A DNA stretch of 9,524 bases from UMGS1474 sp050946775 (GTDB taxonomy: Bacteria; Bacillota; Clostridia; Oscillospirales; Acutalibacteraceae), in contig JBMNVL010000073.1 in the NCBI GenBank assembly GCA_050946775.1, positions 1 to 9,524 on the forward strand. The letters run 5' to 3'. The notes under the pieces were generated by a model. The model was not told the origin of the DNA. It did no database searches and was given only the letters and a program-made list of their open reading frames with translations. Below are positions 1-4,537 of this stretch, piece by piece. The first letter of the stretch is position 1, and each line of letters begins with the position of its first letter. A program made the position numbers and the translations under genes.

Positions 1-51
1 TTGGCGAACCTCAACTTCAAATATAACAAGGAGTTTTTATTCTGTCCATAG
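1..51 (+). pseudogene. Possible 3' tail of an IS200/IS605-type transposase remnant
   Basis: Frame 1 is open from the window edge to a TAG at 49-51 and reads LANLNFKYNKEFLFCP. From memory this resembles the 'ANLKYKYGNxxFWC' segment of IS200/IS605 TnpA proteins, which normally continues for several dozen more residues, so this would be a truncated or decayed copy. A compact hairpin (66-84), of the kind found at the ends of such elements, lies just downstream. Sixteen residues are too few for a firm family call. It could equally be the end of an unrelated gene. Confidence 0.2.
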
Positions 52-65
52 CTAAAGCTCTTTAC

Positions 66-90
66 CCACTGGCAGAGCCAGTGGTTGTTT
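66..90 (+). terminator. Hairpin with T-rich tail (intrinsic terminator or IS end hairpin)
   Basis: CCACTGGC (66-73) pairs perfectly with GCCAGTGG (77-84) around an AGA loop and is followed by TTGTTTT. This fits an intrinsic terminator for whatever lies upstream of the window on the plus strand. It could also be a subterminal hairpin of an IS200/IS605-type element. Confidence 0.5.
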
Positions 91-94
91 TATG

Positions 95-141
95 AAAAGA
101 AAAAGCGCCCCTTGAACACAGTCGTGTCCAAGGGGCGCTTT
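95..141 (-). terminator. Intrinsic terminator of the small peptide gene
   Basis: AAAGCGCCCCTTG (102-114) is the perfect reverse complement of 129-141. The stem continues after one mismatch with ACAC (116-119) against GTGT (124-127) around an AGTC loop. On the minus strand the stem runs into TTTTT-C-TTTT (104-95). It lies 16 bases past the stop codon of the minus-strand peptide gene. It is the stronger of the two converging terminators in this stretch. Confidence 0.85.
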
Positions 142-157
142 GAAAAGACCGTAACGG

Positions 158-280
158 TCAGTCGTCGAGGGTGTCGTCCGCTCCGTCGCCGCTTCCAATA
201 GGATCGGGCGACGTGGTCAGCACATCGGCGAAAGCAAACCGATCCAGCTCTGCGTCCGGCACGATATAGGGCTTTTTCAT
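158..280 (-). CDS. Small acidic peptide of unknown function, 40 residues
   Basis: A 40-codon frame runs from ATG (280-278) to TGA (160-158). AAAGGAG stands 7-8 bases upstream of the ATG. A longer in-frame start near 361 is ruled out because it lies upstream of the -10 element of the promoter at 352-380. The peptide begins MKKPYIVPDAELDRF, continues with a FADVLTTS core, and ends in a Gly/Asp-rich tail (GSGDGADDTLDD). It has no Cys, no signal peptide and no membrane segment. From memory it resembles the very short 'MKKxYxxPxxExxxFxxxDVxxxS' proteins common in gut Clostridia, which have no established function. A RiPP-like leader or toxin-type peptide is conceivable, but no modifying enzyme or transporter is adjacent within the window. 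It has its own promoter, leader hairpin and terminator, so it is a monocistronic unit divergent from the ribosomal protein operon. Confidence 0.65.
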   Translation of the reverse strand: MKKPYIVPDAELDRFAFADVLTTSPDPIGSGDGADDTLDD

Positions 281-317
281 AGCGAACACTCCTTTGCGTA
301 ATAACTCGCATAATGAT

Positions 318-338
318 AAAGGAATAGAGTATTCCTTT
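318..338 (-). promoter_or_regulatory. 5' leader hairpin of the small peptide mRNA
   Basis: AAAGGAATA (318-326) and TATTCCTTT (330-338) form a perfect 9-bp stem with a 3-base loop. The predicted transcription start is near 345, so the hairpin would sit almost at the 5' end of the minus-strand transcript. There it could stabilise the mRNA. The minus-strand 5' arm contains AAAGGA, a sequence like the true ribosome binding site downstream. Confidence 0.5.
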
Positions 339-351
339 TTCTGTATGAAAT

Positions 352-380
352 ATTGTAACACACCACTATCAAAAACGCAA
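352..380 (-). promoter_or_regulatory. Sigma-A type promoter of the small peptide gene
   Basis: On the minus strand TTGCGT (380-375) is followed after exactly 17 bases by TACAAT (357-352), the latter one base off consensus. The predicted start near 345 gives a leader of about 65 bases before the ATG at 280. Confidence 0.7.
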
Positions 381-435
381 GACCCTTTTTTATTATTCTA
401 TTTGACAGGCGTTGTATCCTTGTCGCAGATCAGCC

Positions 436-487
436 AAAAAATTTTTTCAAAAAAGTTCTTGACCGGTTGCGCGATCTGTGTTATAGT
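436..487 (+). promoter_or_regulatory. Promoter of the rpmG-secE-nusG operon, with A/T-tract UP-like element
   Basis: TTGACC (459-464), a 17-base spacer and TATAGT (482-487) form a strong sigma-A type promoter. Directly upstream lie AAAAAATTTTTT (436-447) and AAAAAA (449-454), which would fit an UP element contacted by the RNA polymerase alpha subunits. The predicted start is near 494, leaving about 100 bases of leader before rpmG. Confidence 0.8.
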
Positions 488-496
488 AGGTATTAC

Positions 497-583
497 CTCA
501 AAAGGGGCTTATTTTTTTGCGCCCGTTTTTGCGGGTGTTCACCCCTTGAGGGAGGCTATTGAAAATTCCGAATATCGGGAGGT
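497..583 (+). promoter_or_regulatory. Structured 5' leader upstream of rpmG
   Basis: The leader can fold into CTCAA/GGGG (497-507, with a two-A bulge) paired to CCCCTTGAG (542-550). This encloses a small hairpin, CCCG (522-525) with CGGG (532-535). A second short stem, CCGA (568-571) with TCGG (575-578), overlaps the start of the rpmG ribosome binding site GGGAGGTG. No T-run follows either stem, so control of translation or mRNA stability is more likely than termination. I do not recognise it as a named leader family. Confidence 0.4.
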
Positions 584-592
584 GCCGTTAAA

Positions 593-760
593 ATGGCTGT
601 TGGTAAAGGTAAACGCGTCAAGATCACTCTGGCCTGCACGGAATGCAAGCAGCGCAACTACAACCAGATGAAGAACAAGCAAAACGATCCGGATCGGTTG
701 GAGCTGCAGAAGTATTGCCGTTTCTGCCGCAAGCACACCACGCACAGAGAAACCAAGTAA
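593..760 (+). CDS. rpmG: Large ribosomal subunit protein bL33 (zinc-ribbon form)
   Basis: A 55-codon frame (ATG 593-595, TAA 758-760) encodes MAVGKGKRVKITLACTEC and onward, the usual length for bL33. Cys15-x2-Cys18 and Cys42-x2-Cys45 form the C+ zinc-ribbon variant, so the protein should bind one zinc and sit at the E-site side of the 50S subunit. GGGAGGTG lies about 9 bases before the start. In Firmicutes an L33 gene commonly precedes secE and nusG, as here. Its stop codon lies inside the perfect hairpin 759-779. Many Firmicutes carry a second, Cys-less, zinc-independent L33 elsewhere; that cannot be judged from this window. Recognition is firm from sequence and context. Confidence 0.97.
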   Translation: MAVGKGKRVKITLACTECKQRNYNQMKNKQNDPDRLELQKYCRFCRKHTTHRETK

Positions 761-779
761 GGATCGCCCCGCGATCCTT
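759..779 (+). other. Intercistronic hairpin between rpmG and secE
   Basis: AAGGATCGC (759-767) and GCGATCCTT (771-779) form a perfect 9-bp stem with a CCC loop that includes the last two bases of the rpmG stop codon. No T-tract follows, so it is unlikely to terminate. mRNA processing or protection of the rpmG 3' end is a plausible role. Confidence 0.6.
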
Positions 780-799
780 CGTAAGAAGGAGGGTTCCCC

Positions 800-1036
800 A
801 TGGCTGATGAAGTCAAGAAAACCGCGAAAGACACCAGCAAAAAAGGACCCGGCGCGGGCAAAAAGATGGGCAAATTCTTCCGTGATACCAAGGGAGAGTT
901 CAAAAAGATCATTTGGCCCACCTTTCCCGCTGTGGTGCGCAACACCGGCGTTACGCTGGCGATGTGCGTCGTGCTGGGCGTCGTGATTGCCGTTGTCGAC
1001 TTCGGTCTGTCCGCCCTGATCAACCTGATGGTGTGA
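800..1036 (+). CDS. secE: Preprotein translocase subunit SecE
   Basis: This 78-residue protein is the single-span SecE found in Firmicutes, part of the SecYEG channel in the cytoplasmic membrane. Residues 1-33 are a Lys-rich cytoplasmic tail. Residues 34-41 (FKKIIWPT) match the conserved amphipathic segment that lies along the membrane and contacts SecY. Residues about 48-74 (GVTLAMCVVLGVVIAVVDFGL) form the membrane helix. AAGGAGGG lies just upstream of the ATG. The gene sits between rpmG and nusG in the classical order. No anomaly is visible. Confidence 0.96.
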   Translation: MADEVKKTAKDTSKKGPGAGKKMGKFFRDTKGEFKKIIWPTFPAVVRNTGVTLAMCVVLGVVIAVVDFGLSALINLMV

Positions 1037-1071
1037 TCGCGCGTCGTTACGCGCAACAAGGAGGATGAACG

Positions 1072-1593
1072 ATGGCGGATGAAGCGCGCTGGTATGTGGT
1101 GCAAACCCAGACCGGCTATGAAAACAAGGTAGCCACCAATCTGGAAAAGATCGTGGAGAACCGTAAGCTCCAGGATTGGATCCAGGAAGTCCGTGTCCCG
1201 ACCGAAACGGTCGTGGAGATCAAGGACGGCAAGAAAAAAGAACACGAGCGCAAACTGTTCCCCAGCTACGTGCTGGTGAAAATGGTCATGTACAACGACA
1301 GCTGGTACGTGGTGCGCAACATCCACGGCTGTACCGGCTTCGTCGGTCCCAACGGCAAGCCCACTCCCCTGACCGAGGCGGAAGTCGCCGCGCTGGGAGT
1401 GGAGAAGCACGAGGTGGAAGTGACCTACAAGGTTGGCGACACGGTGCGGATCGTCGACGGCCCGCTGGCGAATTTCTCCGGCGTGGTGGACGAGCTCGAC
1501 ATCGAAAAGAACATGGTGCGGGTCACCATTTCCATGTTCGGCCGGGAAACGCCGGTCGAGCTGGAGCTGGATCAGGCCGAGCCCATGGACTGA
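1072..1593 (+). CDS. nusG: Transcription termination/antitermination factor NusG
   Basis: This 173-residue protein has the full NusG layout. The NGN domain (about 6-110) shows WYVVQTQTGYENKV near the N-terminus, the FPSYVLVKM strand at 63-71 and TGFVG at 88-92, and binds the RNA polymerase clamp. The KOW domain (about 119-173) has the VGDTVRIVDGPLANFSG motif and ends with the SMFGRETPVELE strand. NusG keeps polymerase elongating or pausing and, in many bacteria, couples it to the ribosome through S10. AAGGAGG (1059-1065) is well spaced from the ATG. A small hairpin, GCGCGT (1039-1044) with ACGCGC (1049-1054), fills the gap after secE. The length is close to that of the Bacillus protein. Confidence 0.97.
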   Translation: MADEARWYVVQTQTGYENKVATNLEKIVENRKLQDWIQEVRVPTETVVEIKDGKKKEHERKLFPSYVLVKMVMYNDSWYVVRNIHGCTGFVGPNGKPTPLTEAEVAALGVEKHEVEVTYKVGDTVRIVDGPLANFSGVVDELDIEKNMVRVTISMFGRETPVELELDQAEPMD

Positions 1594-1611
1594 ACGTCCT
1601 TTTGACGTAAC

Positions 1612-1630
1612 AAGCGGGTTTCCGCTTTTT
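1612..1630 (+). terminator. Weak terminator or attenuator between nusG and rplK
   Basis: AAGCGG (1612-1617) pairs with CCGCTT (1622-1627) around GTTT and runs into three further T bases. The stem is only 6 bp and the U-tract is short, so partial termination is likely. No convincing promoter is visible between here and rplK, so L11/L1 expression probably depends on readthrough. Confidence 0.5.
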
Positions 1631-1637
1631 ACCGTGT

Positions 1638-1711
1638 GCCGGACACTCTTCCGGCTGTGGGAGGAACGGCGCGAGGCTGACTCGCCGGCAGCCGTTCCGC
1701 CATTGACCACG
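1638..1711 (+). promoter_or_regulatory. rplK leader with L1-binding-site-like fold (23S rRNA stalk mimic)
   Basis: GTGG (1657-1660) pairs with CCAC (1707-1710). A GA on the 5' side faces GCCATTGA (1699-1706) on the 3' side, and GGAACGGC (1663-1670) pairs with GCCGTTCC (1691-1698). An inner hairpin, GCGAG (1671-1675) with CTCGC (1681-1685), caps it. The pattern GTGG-GA-stem-asymmetric loop-CCAC is the same as at the base of the L1 stalk (helices 75/76) of 23S rRNA. L1 is known to repress the L11-L1 operon in E. coli by binding the mRNA through such mimicry. A further stem, GCCGG (1638-1642) with CCGGC (1651-1655), abuts it on the 5' side. Confidence 0.65.
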
Positions 1712-1733
1712 ATTTTTGGAGGTGCAAGAAAAA

Positions 1734-2159
1734 ATGGCTCAAAAAGTAACCGGGTACATTAAACTGCAAATTCCGGCCGGCAAAGCCACGCCGGCGCCCC
1801 CTGTCGGACCGGCTCTCGGTCAGCACGGCGTCAACATCATGGCTTTTACGAAGGAATTCAACGAACGCACGAAGAACGACGCGGGTCTGATCATTCCCGT
1901 CGTCATCACGGTGTATGCCGACCGTTCGTTCACCTTTGTGACCAAGACCCCGCCCGCGGCGGTTTTGATCAAAAAGGCCTGCGGCATCGAGACCGCTTCC
2001 GGCGTGCCGAACAAGACCAAGGTCGCCAAGATCACCCGCGACCAGGTCAAGAAGATCGCCGAAACCAAAATGCCCGATCTCAACGCTGCCAACATCGAGT
2101 CCGCGATGAGCATGATCGCCGGTACCGCGCGCAGCATGGGCGTTGAAGTCGTCGACTGA
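1734..2159 (+). CDS. rplK: Large ribosomal subunit protein uL11
   Basis: The ATG at 1734 gives 141 residues, the standard length, beginning MAQKVTGYIKLQIPAG. An in-frame TTG 18 bases upstream is not the start: it overlaps the ribosome binding site TTTGGAGGTG. The N-terminal domain (1-70) has the Pro-rich segment APPVGPALGQHGVN (21-34), which in the family contacts thiostrepton-type antibiotics and the GTPase-associated rRNA. The C-terminal RNA-binding domain (about 75-141) carries KMPDLNAANIESAMSMIAGTARSMG, binding 23S helices 43/44. L11 forms the base of the factor-binding stalk with L10 and L7/L12, encoded downstream. It is the first gene after the rplK leader and 95 bases before rplA. Confidence 0.97.
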   Translation: MAQKVTGYIKLQIPAGKATPAPPVGPALGQHGVNIMAFTKEFNERTKNDAGLIIPVVITVYADRSFTFVTKTPPAAVLIKKACGIETASGVPNKTKVAKITRDQVKKIAETKMPDLNAANIESAMSMIAGTARSMGVEVVD

Positions 2160-2167
2160 TCCGCTTT

Positions 2168-2207
2168 GGGTGGGAGGAACATCTCAACCATTCCGATTTT
2201 ACCACTC
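2168..2207 (+). promoter_or_regulatory. Second L1-binding-site-like motif, before rplA
   Basis: GTGG (2170-2173) pairs with CCAC (2202-2205), extended by G2169-T2206 and G2168-C2207. GA (2174-2175) faces GATTTTA (2195-2201), and GGAA (2176-2179) pairs with TTCC (2191-2194). This repeats the architecture and even the GTGGGAGGAAC string found upstream of rplK, but with a shorter upper stem. It lies entirely in the rplK-rplA gap, so L1 could control translation of its own gene separately. Confidence 0.55.
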
Positions 2208-2254
2208 ACCGGCGTGAAAGCACGTCCGGAGTATCAACAGGGAGGATACAACCA

Positions 2255-2944
2255 ATGAAACACGGTAAAAAATACGTGGACAGCGCCAAGCTGTTCGAGC
2301 GCAACAACCTGTACGACATCAGCGAGGCGTTGGATCTGGCCGTCAAGACCGGCAAGGCCAAGTTTGACGAGACGGTTGAAGTGCATGTGAAACTGGGTGT
2401 CGACAGCCGTCACGCGGATCAGCAGGTCCGCGGCGCGGTGGTGCTGCCCAACGGTACCGGTAAAACCATGCGGGTGCTGGTCTTCGCCAAGGGCGACAAG
2501 GTCCAGGCCGCGCAGGACGCCGGCGCCGAATTCATCGGCGACGAGGAGACCATCGCCAAGATCAACGGCGGCTGGATGGATTTCGACGTCGTGATCGCGA
2601 CCCCTGATATGATGGGCGTTGTCGGTCGTCTGGGTAAAGTGCTCGGCCCGCGTGGTCTGATGCCCAACCCCAAGGCCGGTACCGTTACCCCCGACGTGGC
2701 GAAGGCCGTGACCGACGCCAAGGCCGGTAAGATCGAGTACCGTCTGGACAAAACCAACATCATCCACTGCCCCATCGGCAAGGTTTCCTTCGGTGCCGAA
2801 AAGCTGCAGGAGAACTTCGACGCGCTGCTGGGCGCCATCGTGCGCGCCAAGCCCGCCGCGTCCAAGGGTCAGTACATCCGCTCCTGCACCGTGGCCTCTA
2901 CCATGGGCCCCGGCATCAAGATCAATCCCGCCAAGATCGGCTGA
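2255..2944 (+). CDS. rplA: Large ribosomal subunit protein uL1
   Basis: This 229-residue protein has the usual length and two-domain L1 fold. Domain I is formed by the N- and C-terminal parts (about 1-65 and 160-229), and domain II by the middle. The family signature around residues 118-141 contains GRLGKVLGPRGLMPNPK. The C-terminal TMGPGIKINP contributes to the RNA-binding face. L1 forms the mobile stalk at the E site and helps release deacylated tRNA. In several bacteria it also acts as a translational repressor of its own operon, which fits the stalk-like RNA motifs at 1657-1710 and 2168-2207. GGGAGG stands about 10 bases before the ATG. A hairpin, GGCTGAT (2939-2945) with ATCAGCC (2955-2961), spans the stop codon but lacks a T-tract. 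Confidence 0.97.
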   Translation: MKHGKKYVDSAKLFERNNLYDISEALDLAVKTGKAKFDETVEVHVKLGVDSRHADQQVRGAVVLPNGTGKTMRVLVFAKGDKVQAAQDAGAEFIGDEETIAKINGGWMDFDVVIATPDMMGVVGRLGKVLGPRGLMPNPKAGTVTPDVAKAVTDAKAGKIEYRLDKTNIIHCPIGKVSFGAEKLQENFDALLGAIVRAKPAASKGQYIRSCTVASTMGPGIKINPAKIG

Positions 2945-2963
2945 TTATTTTTCGATCAGCCTC

Positions 2964-2992
2964 TTGACAAAGCCTTTGGCTTTGGTTATAAT
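2964..2992 (+). promoter_or_regulatory. Perfect-consensus sigma-A promoter for rplJL
   Basis: TTGACA (2964-2969), a 17-base spacer and TATAAT (2987-2992) match the consensus at every position. The predicted start near 2999 gives a leader of about 200 bases ahead of rplJ. It lets L10 and L7/L12, the latter present in several copies per ribosome, be made apart from L11 and L1. Confidence 0.88.
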
Positions 2993-3010
2993 GAACATCG
3001 CTGTTCTTCC

Positions 3011-3159
3011 ACAGACAGCAGGTATCCTCTTTGGGGATCTAACGGCTGCGGCCGCCTGCCGAGGCAGATAGGCGCAAACGAAACGCTTTCGGATCGCGTG
3101 ATCCGTGGTTTGGTTTTTGCCACCCTCCCTGTGGATTTCCACCCGGAGGGTTTTTCTTT
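3011..3159 (+). ncRNA. L10 ribosomal protein leader (autoregulatory mRNA element)
   Basis: The leader carries ACAGACAGCAGGT (3011-3023) and CCTGCCGAGG (3055-3064). GCAGG (3018-3022) pairs with CCTGC (3055-3059), leaving GACA opposite CGAGG in a kink-turn-like arrangement. This is the conserved core of the Firmicutes L10 leader, bound by the L10(L12)4 complex. Between the arms, ATCC (3024-3027) pairs with GGAT (3035-3038). Downstream are the hairpin CGGATC (3090-3095) with GATCCG (3100-3105), and a terminator at 3122-3159. GTGG (3105-3108) can pair with CCAC (3120-3123), which overlaps the 5' arm of the terminator and could act in an antiterminator. The expected outcome is attenuation of rplJL when L10/L12 is in excess. 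Confidence 0.85.
3122..3159 (+). terminator. Intrinsic terminator within the L10 leader (attenuator)
   Basis: ACCCTCC (3122-3128) pairs with GGAGGGT (3145-3151). After a two-base internal loop on each side comes an inner stem, GTGG (3131-3134) with CCAC (3139-3142), around ATTT. TTTTTCTTT follows (3151-3159). It stands about 40 bases before the rplJ start, so transcripts reaching rplJ must read through it. Confidence 0.85.
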
Positions 3160-3197
3160 GTTGAAGACGGCAGAATTCAACAGGAGGTGAAAAGGAA

Positions 3198-3734
3198 TTG
3201 CCAAGCGAGAAAGTATTGCAGGAAAAACAGGCATACGTTGAGCAACTGGCTGAAAAGCTGAAGGGCTCGGTCGCCGGCGTGGTGGTCAGCTACCAGGGTA
3301 TCACCGTGGAAAACGACACCAAGCTGCGCCGCCAACTGCGTGAAGCCGGCGTGGAGTACGCGGTCGTGAAGAACACCATGCTCCGCCGCGCCAACGATAT
3401 TGCCGGACTGAGCGATCTCGACAGCGTGCTGGAAGGCACCACCGCCCTGGCCATCAGCCCGGACGATCACGTGGCCGCCGCCAAGATCCTGTGCGAGTAC
3501 GCCGACAACGACAAGAGCGATACCTTTAAGGTCAAGGCCGGTTTCGTCGAAGGGAAAGTCGTCGACGCCGCAGCGGTCCACGAGTTGGCCAAAATGCCCC
3601 CGAAAGAGGTGCTGGTGGCCAAGGTGCTGGGCGGCTTGAACGCCCCGATCAGCGGCTTCGTCGGTGTCCTGAACGGCACCATGCGCGGTCTGGTATGCGC
3701 TCTCAACGCCATTGCCGAAAAGCAAAGCGCGTGA
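3198..3734 (+). CDS. rplJ: Large ribosomal subunit protein uL10
   Basis: The 178-residue protein starts at TTG (3198), with AGGAGGTG (3182-3189) upstream and no ATG in a better position. Residues 1-25 form the N-terminal helix (SEKVLQEKQAYVEQLAEKLK). Next come the conserved VVVSYQGITVEND and LRRQLREAGVEYAVVKNTMLRRA, which bind the 23S GTPase-associated region together with L11. The C-terminal third is the long helix that carries L7/L12 dimers. L10 complexed with L12 is the ligand of the leader immediately upstream, so this gene is probably autoregulated by attenuation. The TTG start would moderate translation. A stem GCGGC (3752-3756) with GCCGC (3763-3767) lies in the gap before rplL. Confidence 0.96.
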   Translation: MPSEKVLQEKQAYVEQLAEKLKGSVAGVVVSYQGITVENDTKLRRQLREAGVEYAVVKNTMLRRANDIAGLSDLDSVLEGTTALAISPDDHVAAAKILCEYADNDKSDTFKVKAGFVEGKVVDAAAVHELAKMPPKEVLVAKVLGGLNAPISGFVGVLNGTMRGLVCALNAIAEKQSA

Positions 3735-3751
3735 CCCCATTCGTTTCCCCG

Positions 3752-3767
3752 GCGGCCGGAGAGCCGC
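3752..3767 (+). other. Intercistronic hairpin between rplJ and rplL
   Basis: GCGGC (3752-3756) pairs with GCCGC (3763-3767) around CGGAGA. No T-run follows. The gap then turns A-rich up to the rplL ribosome binding site. Processing or modulation of the L10:L7/L12 ratio is possible but not demonstrated. Confidence 0.4.
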
Positions 3768-3809
3768 GTACACAAAAACCAAAAATAATTTGATTTGGAG
3801 GAACAAAAA

Positions 3810-4187
3810 ATGTCTGATAAAGTGTTGAAACTGATCGAGGACGTCAAAGCCCTGACCGTTCTGGAGCTGTCCGAGCTGGTCAAAGCCCTGGAAGAGGAAT
3901 TCGGCGTTTCCGCCGCCGCTCCCGTCGCCGTTGCCGCCGCTCCGGCTGCCGGTGCCGCTCCCGCTGCTGAGGAGAAGACCGAGTTCGACGTGGTTCTGGC
4001 CGAAGTCGGCGCCAACAAGATCAACGTCATCAAGGTTGTCCGCGAGATCACCGGCCTGGGCCTGAAAGAGGCCAAGGAGCTGGTCGACGGCGCTCCCAAG
4101 GCTGTGAAGGAAGGCGCTTCCAAGGACGAGGCCGAGGAGATCCAGAAGAAACTGGAAGAAGCCGGCGCGAAGGTCGAGCTGAAGTAA
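3810..4187 (+). CDS. rplL: Large ribosomal subunit protein bL12 (L7/L12)
   Basis: ATG at 3810 gives 125 residues. A TTG 15 bases upstream in frame overlaps the ribosome binding site TTTGGAGG and is not the start. Residues 1-33 form the dimerisation domain that binds L10. Residues 34-56 are an Ala/Pro-rich flexible hinge (AAAPVAVAAAPAAGAAPAAE). Residues 57-125 form the C-terminal domain with KINVIKVVREITGLGLKEAKELVD, which recruits IF2, EF-Tu, EF-G and release factors. It is the last gene of the cluster, directly before a strong terminator. The hinge has biased Ala codons, as usual for the family. Confidence 0.97.
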   Translation: MSDKVLKLIEDVKALTVLELSELVKALEEEFGVSAAAPVAVAAAPAAGAAPAAEEKTEFDVVLAEVGANKINVIKVVREITGLGLKEAKELVDGAPKAVKEGASKDEAEEIQKKLEEAGAKVELK

Positions 4188-4201
4188 GTTTTCTTACACA
4201 C

Positions 4202-4238
4202 AAAAAATCCCCGATGCGATCGCATCGGGGATTTTTTT
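4202..4238. terminator. Bidirectional terminator between rplL and the lipoprotein gene
   Basis: The sequence 4202-4237 is a perfect inverted repeat (18 bases per arm, centre at 4219/4220). The arms begin with A6 and end with T6, extended to T7. It ends the ribosomal protein operon on the plus strand and, by symmetry, the convergent minus-strand gene whose stop is at 4242-4244. Confidence 0.95.
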
Positions 4239-4241
4239 GGA

Positions 4242-4529
4242 TCAGTTGCCGTTCATGGCGGTGCTGACGGTGTCGATGGCGTCGTCGATGCCGGTGCTGA
4301 CGGTGTCCCACACGTTGGACATTCCGTCGACGATATCGTCGATCACCCCGTCGCCCGTCGGGGTGGTGGTCACCGCTCCGTCCGACACGGTCGAGGTGGT
4401 CGACCGTCTGTCGGAGGTGGTGCCGTTGCGGTTGGCGCCGCTGTTGTTCATCGCCTTGCACCCGGCGAACGCGCCGCTGATCATCACCGTAGCCGCCGCC
4501 AGAGCGGCCAGTCGTGTATTGCGGGTCAA
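4242..4529 (-). CDS. Small Thr/Ser-rich candidate lipoprotein, unknown function
   Basis: The chosen start is TTG (4529-4527), giving 95 residues, because AAAAGGAG (4545-4538) then has an 8-base spacing. A GTG at 4538 would overlap that site. Residues 1-23 (MTRNTRLAALAAATVMISGAFAG) form a signal peptide, followed by Cys24 in an F-A-G-C lipobox-like site, so the product is probably lipid-anchored on the outer face of the membrane. Residues about 25-58 are a Ser/Thr/Asn/Gly linker. Residues about 59-92 are acidic and helical (VIDDIVDGMSNVWDTVST...), with DTVST occurring twice 11 residues apart, matching a 16-base DNA repeat. I recognise no named family. It converges on rplL and is divergent from the ABC transporter operon, of which it might be an accessory factor; this is inference from position only. 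Confidence 0.7.
   Translation of the reverse strand: MTRNTRLAALAAATVMISGAFAGCKAMNNSGANRNGTTSDRRSTTSTVSDGAVTTTPTGDGVIDDIVDGMSNVWDTVSTGIDDAIDTVSTAMNGN
4259..4307. repeat. 16-base direct repeat inside the lipoprotein gene
   Basis: CGGTGCTGACGGTGTC occurs identically at 4259-4274 and 4292-4307, a 33-base (11-codon) period that stays in frame. On the minus strand it encodes the repeated DTVST segment. A small in-frame duplication is the simplest explanation. Confidence 0.8.
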
Positions 4530-4537
4530 AATAACCA

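Noticed and set aside
281..361. Longer N-terminus of the small peptide (start near 361)
   Set aside because: That start lies upstream of the -10 element at 352-357 and has no ribosome binding site; the ATG at 280 has AAAGGAG.
402..430. TTGACA at 402-407 as a second promoter for rpmG
   Set aside because: The hexamer at 17 bases is GCAGAT, a poor -10, while the TTGACC-N17-TATAGT promoter lies just downstream.
658..1710. Long minus-strand open frame opposite secE/nusG (350 codons), and similar frames opposite rplA, rplJ and the permease
   Set aside because: They are shadows of GC-rich coding strands: low-complexity His/Arg/Val-rich translations, no ribosome binding sites, full overlap with well-supported genes.
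1716..1733. TTG start for rplK six codons upstream
   Set aside because: The TTG overlaps the GGAGG ribosome binding site; the ATG at 1734 gives the standard 141-residue L11. The same reasoning rejects the TTG at 3795 for rplL.
2939..2961. Terminator at the end of rplA
   Set aside because: The stem is perfect but is followed by CTCTTGACAAAG with no U-tract, and it overlaps the rplA stop; better described as an intercistronic hairpin.
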